5,217 bases of DNA, from contig DASPXS010000320.1 in assembly GCA_035637175.1 (NCBI GenBank), forward strand, positions 1 to 5,217. The letters are read 5' to 3'. The stretch comes from AV2 sp035637175. GTDB lineage: Bacteria > Verrucomicrobiota > Verrucomicrobiia > Limisphaerales > AV2. Positions 1 through 5,217 of this stretch are shown here, one piece after another. Made by a program: the position numbers and the translations under genes. The first letter of the stretch is position 1, and each line of letters begins with the position of its first letter. A model generated the notes under the pieces. That model made no database searches and was not told the DNA's origin. It saw only the letters and a program-made list of their open reading frames with translations.

Positions 1-1
1 G

Positions 2-526
2 TGCGAACGGCTTTACGAAGCGAAGGCCGGGGAGTTGATTCTCTACGGCCGGGCGCTGGGGCTGAGCCACGGCGAGGCGGAGGACGTTCTCCAGGAGACG
101 TTCGTGGCGCTGATCCGGCGCGCGCAGCCGCCGCTCCAGCCGGAACACTATTGTGTCCGCAGCTTTCGCAACCGGGCGTTGAATTATCGCCGCGGGTTGT
201 GGCGCCGGCTCGCGCGCGAACTGGAATCGCGCCGCTGGTTCGAACGTTCGCCGGACGAAACACCCTCCGAACGCGCGGCGATGCGTTGTCTGGCCGGATT
301 GCCGTTGGAGCAGCGCGAAGTTATCGTGCTGAAAATCTGGCATGAATACACGTTCGAAGAACTGGGCGCATTGCTGGAACTTTCCCCGAACACCGTGGCC
401 GGCCGCTATCGTTACGGCCTGCAGAAACTCAGAGCCTGCCTGAAAGGAGAGACCTATGAACGGATGGAACCATTGGGAGACGCGGTTGCGTTCCTGGACG
501 CCGCGCCGCCCGTCGGCGAAGCTTAA
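2..526 (+). CDS. ECF-type RNA polymerase sigma-70 factor, 5' end outside the window
   Basis: This is a sigma factor that would direct RNA polymerase to a specific promoter set. The reading frame is open from the window edge, so the true start lies upstream. A TTG at 35 is in frame, but using it would cut into region 2, so I do not accept it. Counting residues from the first whole codon, region 2 is seen at about 4-40 (LYEAKAGEL, then the typical AEDVLQETFVAL at 26-37). A region 2.4-like basic stretch follows at about 52-64 (VRSFRNRALNYRR). Region 4 spans about 97-147: LAGLPLEQREVIVLK, then the helix-turn-helix YTFEELGALLELSPNTVAGR and the closing YGLQKLRACL. The gene is out of frame with the next one and overlaps it by 71 bases; the last 23 or so residues lie beyond the sigma domain and may be dispensable. 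The fold is clear, but the ECF subgroup and target promoter cannot be told. Confidence 0.92.
   Translation, partial: CERLYEAKAGELILYGRALGLSHGEAEDVLQETFVALIRRAQPPLQPEHYCVRSFRNRALNYRRGLWRRLARELESRRWFERSPDETPSERAAMRCLAGLPLEQREVIVLKIWHEYTFEELGALLELSPNTVAGRYRYGLQKLRACLKGETYERMEPLGDAVAFLDAAPPVGEA
444..451 (+). promoter_or_regulatory. Strong Shine-Dalgarno site for the putative anti-sigma gene
   Basis: The sequence AAGGAGAG lies about six bases before the ATG at 456, inside the coding region of the sigma factor. It fixes the start of the downstream gene despite the 71-base overlap, and it means that gene can recruit ribosomes itself rather than rely only on coupling. Confidence 0.8.
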
Positions 527-857
527 AGCGCAGTTGTTCGGCCCAGCGGTGACGGCCGCGCGCCGGCGCCGTTATCCCGCCGCCTGGCTGGCCCCGGCAA
601 CGGTGTGTCTGCTGCTTTTGTTTGTCACGTTCAACCAGCGCGACGGCGAGTTGGCGCGGATGGCCGCGTCGTCCAACCAGTTTCCCATGATGGCGGTGAC
701 GATGAGCAATATGAGTTTCGCCGCTTATCTGCCGGGCAGCTTTGTCAACGATCAGAACGCCGTGCGGTCGGAAACTTTTGAATGGACAAACCACGGCCAT
801 TCCTTTTCAAGTATTCCCTCTTTTCCGCAATCTCGGACGAATTATCTGAAGCGATAG
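456..857 (+). CDS. Small single-span membrane protein, putative anti-sigma factor
   Basis: A 133-residue protein whose position directly behind an ECF sigma gene suggests that it holds that sigma factor at the membrane. Seen in the sequence: a basic N-terminal segment (residues 1-40, including SWTPRRPSAKLKAQLFG and a run of four arginines at 36-39), one hydrophobic span at about 43-59 (AWLAPATVCLLLLFVTF), and an outer tail of about 73 residues. The arginine run before the span predicts the N-terminus in the cytoplasm and the tail outside. The tail ends in FEWTNHGHSFSSIPSFPQS, a segment I suspect is conserved in verrucomicrobial relatives. The HxxxCxxC zinc anti-sigma motif is absent; the only cysteine (51) is inside the membrane span. 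The N-terminal part is short for a sigma-binding domain. The start is set by the Shine-Dalgarno site at 444-451. The gene is likely real; the anti-sigma role is inferred from context and topology. It could instead be another small membrane accessory protein. Confidence 0.72.
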   Translation: MNGWNHWETRLRSWTPRRPSAKLKAQLFGPAVTAARRRRYPAAWLAPATVCLLLLFVTFNQRDGELARMAASSNQFPMMAVTMSNMSFAAYLPGSFVNDQNAVRSETFEWTNHGHSFSSIPSFPQSRTNYLKR

Positions 858-860
858 ACG

Positions 861-3800
861 ATGAGCAAAGAGAAATTGAAGCCGGCGAAGGAACAGGGCA
901 AGTCGGCTTCAAGCCAGCCGATTCCGCTTTCCGCCGCTCCACCCGTCACCCCTCCGCTGTTCCGCAAAATCGACTGGCTGACTTTTGGCGTCACCGCGCT
1001 GCTGGTCTTCATCGGCTATTATCTGACACTGGCCCCGGACCTGACGCTGGAGGATTCGGGTGAATTGGCCACGGGCTCTTTTTACGCGGGTGTGCCGCAT
1101 CCGCCCGGTTACCCGGTATGGACGATGTTTACCTGGCTGTTCACGGTGCTGGTGCCGGTCTCGAACGTTGCCTGGCGCGTGGCGTTGGCTTCGGCGGTGG
1201 CCGGCGCGCTGGCATGCGGGTTGATTGCGTTGATTGCGTCCCGGGGCAGCAGCATGATCCTCGAAGGCATCGAGGAATTCAGGGGCATCGATCGGCGGTT
1301 GGAAAACGCGTTGTGCGTGCTGGCGGGTTATGTTGCGGGAATGCTGATCGGCTTCAACGGCTTCATGTGGAGCCAGGCGGTGATTGTGGAGGTTTACCCG
1401 TTCAGTCTGCTTTCGTTCGTGGGGGTTCTCTGTTGTTTGTTGCGCTGGATTTATGCGCCGCACCAGAAACGGTATCTCTACTGGGCGTTGTTTCTGTTCG
1501 GAGTCTGCTTTACCAACCACATGACCCTGATCGTCGCGGCCATGGGGATCGAGGTCGCCATCGCCGCGGCGCAGCCGAAGCTGGGGCGGGACATTTTTCT
1601 CGGCAACAGCGTTTTGTTCCTGGCCGGGCTGATATTCAAGGCGAACGGCAAGCTCCCCGGCTTTGAGAACAATGCAGCGCTCTTCGCGATCTACGTCGCG
1701 ATTGGGATCGGTTCTATCGTGGCCTGGGCCTGGATGGCGGCGATGACCATGAAGAAGTTTGAGGATTGGGTCGCGCTCGGGCGCGACCTGCTCCTGTGCG
1801 TGGCGGTGGGTTACCTCGCGTTCCTGGTCACGATTGTGTCCGGGCTGATTTACCTCGGCGAATCCCGCTCTTCGTTGTTGTCGCTGGCGCATCTGGCCGG
1901 ATTTGTCGCACTGGCAGCCTTTGCGATTCCCCCGCTACTTCCCGGGAAAGGCGCCCCTCCCGATCCGCTGGCGAAGTGGCGAAACCTCGCCCTGATTTTC
2001 ACGGCCGTTTATATTCTGACGCTGTTCAGCGCGGCGGTGGGAAAGACCCCCTGGTTCAACAAGAACCTGTCGGTGTTTGTCATTCACAGCCTGATCGGTT
2101 TGATCCTGGTGCTGGCGTCGGGTTGGTTCCTCATGCGAGTCCAAAAATTCGGGACGTTTGTTTTTCCCCTCGTGACTCTGGGCTTGCTGTTTGCTCACGG
2201 CGCGGCCTTCTACCTTTACATGCCGCTGGCGTCGATGACCAATCCGCCGTTGAACTGGGGCTATCCGCGCACGTGGGACGGTTTCCTCCACGCGCTGACG
2301 CGCGGTCAGTATGAGAAAACGAACCCGACCAGCAGTCTGGGCCGTTTCAGCGAACAGATGGGCATGTTGCTGACCGGGACGGTGGACGAATTCAACCTGG
2401 TCTATCTGCTGATCGGACTGGTTCCCTTTTTCTTTTTTCCCCGGATGCAAAAGCGCGAGCGGGCGTGGTTTGCCGGGCTGGTGGCCATGTATCTGTGCCT
2501 GGGCGTGTTGTTGATGGTGCTGTTAAACCCTATGCCCGATCGCCAAAGCCGCGGGTTGGTCCGGGTGTTTTTCACCGCGTCGCACGTCATGATTTCGCTT
2601 TGCATCGGGTATGGAATGACGTTGATCGGCGGGATGATGGCGACGCAATACGCGCGGTTTCGCACGTTTGGCTGGCTGGGCGGCGCGGCGGCCGCGGGGA
2701 TCGCTCTCTACACGGCCACGGTAGTTTTTCAGTCGGACAAGGAGTCGCTGCTCAGCCGCGGGGCGTTGTTCGATTTGGAAGCCAGCCACGATCCGCTGGC
2801 CAGAGGCACTGCCCTGTTCAGCGTGGGGTTGGCGCTGTTCGCCACGGTGAGTTTCCTCGTCGCGCGCGTGCGCCCGCCCCTGGCGGCGCTGCTGCTCATC
2901 TACGCCGTCATGCCGGCCAAATCCGTTCTCTCCCACTGGTCGGACAACGAAGAGCGGGGCCATTTGTTCGGCTATTGGTTCGGACACGACATGTTCACTC
3001 CGCCCTTCGTCGCGCCGGAGGGCACCCTGAGCTACGACTCCCGGCTGCGTGCGGAGGCGATCAAGGGGCCGAACGGAAAACTGGTGTACCCGGAAATGGC
3101 CCGCAACGCGATTCTCTTCGGCGGCACCGATCCCGGCCGGTTTTGCCCAACCTACATGATCTTCTGCGAGAGTTTCATTCCGCCAAAATGCAAGCCGCGC
3201 GATCCGAATTTCGATCGCCGTGACGTCTATATCATCACTCAAAACGCGCTCGCCGACGGCACGTACCTGGAATACATCCGCGCGCACTACAATCGCAGCG
3301 CGCAGATTGACGCCCCTTTTTTCCAGGGGATGTTCCTGTGGTTGCAGGATATCTTCCGGTCGAAAAATGACTTTTCACGGCGGACGAATTATTTCGCGCA
3401 ATTGGCGGCCCCGCTCGACCGTTACTTTACCGGCCTGGGCAAGCGTATCGAGGATCGCCGCCGCGCCGAAGGCGTGTATCCGCCCGTGGAAATCATCACT
3501 CCCTCGCAAGAGGATTCCCAGCAGGCTTTCAACGAATACATCGCCGACGCTCAGCGCCGCCTGCAGTTGAACCAGCTCAAGCCGGGCGAAGACGTGAGAA
3601 TCGTCGAAAACCGCGTCACAGTGCAAGGGCAGGTGGCCGTGATGTCGATCAATGGACTGCTGACGAAAGTCATCTTCGACAAGAACCCAAAGAGCGAGTT
3701 CTACGTCGAGGAAAGCTTTCCGCTCGACTGGATGTACAACTACCTGGAACCGTATGGCGTCATCATGAAGATCAACCGTCAGCCGCTGCCGGAAGTGACG

Positions 3801-4769
3801 GAAGAGATGGTGAAACGCGACCACGAGTTCTGGAGCCAATACTCGCGGCGATTGATCGGCGACTGGATCACTTACGACACGCCGGTGAAGGAGATTTGCG
3901 ACTTCGCCGAGCGGGTTTTTGAACGCAGGGATTACAAAGGCTTCGCCGGCGACCGCAAATTCATCCGCGACGACGTGGCGCAGAAATCGTTTTCCAAGCT
4001 GCGCAGCTCGATCGGCGGCATTTACACCTGGCGTTACAACAATGCCAAAACGGCGGCCGAAAGGGAACGCATGTTCAAGGAGGCGGATTTCTCCTACCGC
4101 CAGGCCCTGGCGCTTTGTCCGTTCAGTCCGGAGGCCGTTTTTCGCTATACGATGTTGTTGGTCTCCCCGGGCGTGAACCGGCTGGCCGACGCCGAACGGA
4201 TCATTGATACGGCCCTGCGGTTCGACCGGGACAATGCTCAGTTCCAATCCTGGTCCAACCAGATTAAAGGGGCGAGACAGCCGGAGGCTTCCGTGCAGCT
4301 TCCACCCAGGGTGTCCCAGTTGCAGCAGCAGTTCCGGACCAACCCCGGCGACGGGCGGGTGGCCTTCGAGCTGGCTTCGGCCTATCTGCAAATGGGCCAG
4401 ACCAACGGCGCCATTCATGTCCTGGACCAGTTGGTCAGCAGTCCCAAGGCCGACGCGAACGCGCTGCTCTCGGTGGTCGGCGCCTACATCCAACTTCAGC
4501 AAGGCGCGAGGCTGGAACCGGTCCTGGAAAAGCTGGTGAAATTGAGACCGGACGATCCGGAAGTGTGGTACGACCTCGCCTCCACCCAGGCGCTCCTCGG
4601 CAAAACCAATGAAGCCCTGACGGCGCTGGACAAAGCGTTGCAGTTAAGCGGGCAACGGCTGGCGAAGCAGCCGAACTCACCCGACCTGCGACAGAATGCC
4701 GTCACCAATCAGAATTTTGCCGCGTTGCGGGACCTCCCCGCCTTTCGTAAACTCGTTGCGCCGCCCTAG
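861..4769 (+). CDS. DUF2723/TMEM260-like GT-C membrane glycosyltransferase with C-terminal TPR region
   Basis: A 1302-residue polytopic protein, probably transferring sugar from a lipid carrier to acceptors outside the cytoplasmic membrane. The eukaryotic relative TMEM260 is an O-mannosyltransferase; donor and acceptor here are unknown. After a basic Pro/Ser-rich N-terminus comes span 1 (about 38-58), then a first outer loop with EDSGEL (64-69) and GVPHPPGYP (77-85), the DUF2723 signature; its acidic residues are the likely GT-C catalytic site. Further family-like motifs are EVYPFSLL (177-184), FTNHMTL (217-223) and NPPLNWGYPRTWDGFL (461-476) followed by TRGQY. I count roughly 17-19 hydrophobic spans up to about 688. 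A soluble, probably outer domain (about 690-1060) contains GGTDPGRF (754-761) and three nearby cysteines (762, 769, 777). TPR-like helices fill about 1066-1260, with AALRDLPAFRKLV near the end. The start is the first ATG after the upstream stop, three bases away. No good Shine-Dalgarno is visible, so coupling to the upstream gene is likely. The family call is strong; the exact reaction is inferred. Confidence 0.9.
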   Translation: MSKEKLKPAKEQGKSASSQPIPLSAAPPVTPPLFRKIDWLTFGVTALLVFIGYYLTLAPDLTLEDSGELATGSFYAGVPHPPGYPVWTMFTWLFTVLVPVSNVAWRVALASAVAGALACGLIALIASRGSSMILEGIEEFRGIDRRLENALCVLAGYVAGMLIGFNGFMWSQAVIVEVYPFSLLSFVGVLCCLLRWIYAPHQKRYLYWALFLFGVCFTNHMTLIVAAMGIEVAIAAAQPKLGRDIFLGNSVLFLAGLIFKANGKLPGFENNAALFAIYVAIGIGSIVAWAWMAAMTMKKFEDWVALGRDLLLCVAVGYLAFLVTIVSGLIYLGESRSSLLSLAHLAGFVALAAFAIPPLLPGKGAPPDPLAKWRNLALIFTAVYILTLFSAAVGKTPWFNKNLSVFVIHSLIGLILVLASGWFLMRVQKFGTFVFPLVTLGLLFAHGAAFYLYMPLASMTNPPLNWGYPRTWDGFLHALTRGQYEKTNPTSSLGRFSEQMGMLLTGTVDEFNLVYLLIGLVPFFFFPRMQKRERAWFAGLVAMYLCLGVLLMVLLNPMPDRQSRGLVRVFFTASHVMISLCIGYGMTLIGGMMATQYARFRTFGWLGGAAAAGIALYTATVVFQSDKESLLSRGALFDLEASHDPLARGTALFSVGLALFATVSFLVARVRPPLAALLLIYAVMPAKSVLSHWSDNEERGHLFGYWFGHDMFTPPFVAPEGTLSYDSRLRAEAIKGPNGKLVYPEMARNAILFGGTDPGRFCPTYMIFCESFIPPKCKPRDPNFDRRDVYIITQNALADGTYLEYIRAHYNRSAQIDAPFFQGMFLWLQDIFRSKNDFSRRTNYFAQLAAPLDRYFTGLGKRIEDRRRAEGVYPPVEIITPSQEDSQQAFNEYIADAQRRLQLNQLKPGEDVRIVENRVTVQGQVAVMSINGLLTKVIFDKNPKSEFYVEESFPLDWMYNYLEPYGVIMKINRQPLPEVTEEMVKRDHEFWSQYSRRLIGDWITYDTPVKEICDFAERVFERRDYKGFAGDRKFIRDDVAQKSFSKLRSSIGGIYTWRYNNAKTAAERERMFKEADFSYRQALALCPFSPEAVFRYTMLLVSPGVNRLADAERIIDTALRFDRDNAQFQSWSNQIKGARQPEASVQLPPRVSQLQQQFRTNPGDGRVAFELASAYLQMGQTNGAIHVLDQLVSSPKADANALLSVVGAYIQLQQGARLEPVLEKLVKLRPDDPEVWYDLASTQALLGKTNEALTALDKALQLSGQRLAKQPNSPDLRQNAVTNQNFAALRDLPAFRKLVAPP

Positions 4770-4779
4770 AAGGCCGTAG

Positions 4780-4801
4780 CGTCAGGCATCCCTGCCTGAC
4801 G
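4780..4801. repeat. Perfect inverted repeat, 9-bp stem and 4-base loop
   Basis: CGTCAGGCA at 4780-4788 pairs with TGCCTGACG at 4793-4801 around the loop TCCC. It starts 10 bases after the glycosyltransferase stop codon. No T-tract follows, so it is not a classical intrinsic terminator, though it could protect the 3' end of the mRNA. Together with the adjacent hairpin it looks like a unit of an interspersed palindromic repeat family. Confidence 0.8.
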
Positions 4802-4805
4802 TAGA

Positions 4806-4824
4806 GGGCGGCATCTTGCCGCCC
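4806..4824. repeat. Perfect inverted repeat, 8-bp stem and 3-base loop
   Basis: GGGCGGCA at 4806-4813 pairs with TGCCGCCC at 4817-4824 around the loop TCT. Only four bases separate it from the preceding hairpin, and the two probably form one repeat unit. No T-tract follows. Confidence 0.8.
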
Positions 4825-4866
4825 GGAACCAACGCGCAAAATTGACGGCGTATTCCTGCAGCCCAA

Positions 4867-4905
4867 GCCTGGTCCCCCAGGCAGGACCCGCCAGGAACGA
4901 GCGGG
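4867..4905. repeat. Two short inverted repeats
   Basis: GCCTGG at 4867-4872 pairs with CCAGGC at 4877-4882 around the loop TCCC, the same loop as in the hairpin at 4780. A weaker pair follows: CCCGC at 4887-4891 with GCGGG at 4901-4905 around a nine-base loop. The first is a perfect 6-bp stem; the second could be chance in GC-rich DNA. Confidence 0.45.
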
Positions 4906-4940
4906 CAGAAAGTCGGAGAGAGGGGAATAACAAGCGCCTC

Positions 4941-4985
4941 CTCTCCCCAGCCGTTCTCCTCCTTTTTTGAGGAGCAGAGGGAGAG
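4941..4985. repeat. Imperfect polypyrimidine/polypurine palindrome
   Basis: An outer stem, CTCTCCC (4941-4947) with GGGAGAG (4979-4985), encloses an inner stem, CTCCTC (4956-4961) with GAGGAG (4969-4974). Six T residues (4963-4968) sit in the inner loop. Because the T-run is in the loop rather than after the stem, it is not a standard terminator on the + strand. It resembles a degenerate copy of a dispersed palindromic element. Confidence 0.55.
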
Positions 4986-5064
4986 AAAATGCGGTTGCGC
5001 GCTCAAAGCAAATCTTCTGCCGAACACAACTGGCAGGGTGCCCGCCGCTACAGAGTTGTTAACG

Positions 5065-5101
5065 GGCTGCGGCGCTCGCGCGGCGCCGGTTGCAGGCAGC
5101 C
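5065..5101. repeat. GC-rich bulged stem-loop
   Basis: GGCTG (5065-5069) plus CGGCGC (5070-5075) can pair with GCGCCG (5083-5088) and, after an eight-base bulge, CAGCC (5097-5101). The loop is TCGCGCG. The pairing is plausible but partly expected from the GC-rich composition. Confidence 0.4.
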
Positions 5102-5136
5102 GCGCATGGACCTGGAACGGCGCAGCCGCAGGCCAG

Positions 5137-5165
5137 GGAATCTTCGCGTAGCCCGCGAAGATTCC
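5137..5165. repeat. Perfect inverted repeat, 12-bp stem and 5-base loop
   Basis: GGAATCTTCGCG at 5137-5148 is matched exactly by CGCGAAGATTCC at 5154-5165 around the loop TAGCC. It is the strongest dyad in the window and too long to be expected by chance in a region of this size. No T-tract follows on either side, so a terminator role is not shown. It could be a dispersed repeat, an RNA hairpin or a protein-binding site ahead of a gene beyond the right edge. Confidence 0.8.
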
Positions 5166-5217
5166 GGCCGGCTCACGGTCGTCCTTGCAGTTCGTAATGG
5201 ATGACCGACAGACAATA

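Larger units (their letters stand above)
4770..5217. other. Non-coding, repeat-like intergenic region
   Basis: About 450 bases follow the glycosyltransferase gene without a convincing coding region. The stretch is dense in inverted repeats, listed separately, and has patches of marked strand asymmetry (purine-rich around 4905-4927, pyrimidine-rich around 4938-4968). No tRNA-like fold, clear sigma-70 promoter or classical hairpin-plus-T-tract terminator was found. The right edge carries ATG codons at 5197 and 5201 that could open a next gene, but too little sequence is present and no Shine-Dalgarno is visible. Confidence 0.6.

Noticed and set aside
35..37. TTG as the start of the sigma gene
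   Set aside because: The frame is open to the window edge and the upstream codons (CERLYEAKAGE) continue region 2, so the start is outside the window.
909..1892. 327-residue minus-strand frame opposite the glycosyltransferase gene
   Set aside because: Rich in Arg, Gln, His and Pro without domains, typical of the antisense shadow of a GC-rich coding region; the + strand frame has clear family motifs.
3375..4502. 375-residue minus-strand frame opposite the 3' half of the glycosyltransferase gene
   Set aside because: No recognisable motif, and it lies fully within a well-supported + strand gene; explained by codon bias.
4780..4824. Rho-independent terminator of the operon
   Set aside because: The hairpins are strong, but the bases following each (GTAGA and GGAACC) contain no T-tract.
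4782..5027. 81-residue open frame on the minus strand
   Set aside because: It is a translation of the inverted repeats at 4780-4824 and the palindromic block; no start signal or family resemblance.
4989..5204. 71-residue open frame after a GAGAG run, ending in an ATGA overlap with an ATG at 5201
   Set aside because: The peptide is arginine-rich with no recognisable motif, as expected from random translation of GC-rich DNA, and it runs through both stem-loops at 5065-5165. The ATGA overlap is noted but is not enough to support a gene.

Overview
The window reads as one bacterial transcription unit on the + strand followed by a gene-free, repeat-like stretch. High GC content, the envelope glycosyltransferase family, the small single-span partner of the sigma factor and the style of the downstream inverted repeats suggest a verrucomicrobial genome (Limisphaerales/Pedosphaera-like). 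That assignment is inference from recalled patterns; the window holds no rRNA or marker gene to settle it.

Layout. (1) From the left edge to 526: the 3' part of an ECF-type sigma-70 factor gene, with region 2 and region 4 visible and the 5' end outside the window. (2) 456-857: a small single-span membrane protein that starts behind a strong Shine-Dalgarno sequence inside the end of the sigma gene. By position and topology it is the likely cognate anti-sigma factor, though it lacks the zinc-binding anti-sigma motif. (3) 861-4769: a 1302-residue multi-pass membrane protein of the DUF2723/TMEM260-like GT-C glycosyltransferase family, with a long extracytoplasmic domain and a C-terminal TPR-like region. 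It starts three bases after the previous stop and has no clear Shine-Dalgarno sequence, so it is probably translationally coupled. (4) 4770-5217: no convincing gene, but several inverted repeats: a tandem pair of perfect hairpins (4780-4824), two weaker hairpins (4867-4905), a polypyrimidine/polypurine imperfect palindrome (4941-4985), a GC-rich bulged stem (5065-5101) and a perfect 12-bp hairpin (5137-5165).

Working model (inference). The sigma factor and its membrane-bound partner form an envelope-sensing switch, and the large glycosyltransferase-like protein is co-transcribed with them. Glycan transfer onto exported proteins or lipids could therefore be under envelope-stress control. No mobile element, CRISPR array, tRNA or rRNA was seen.
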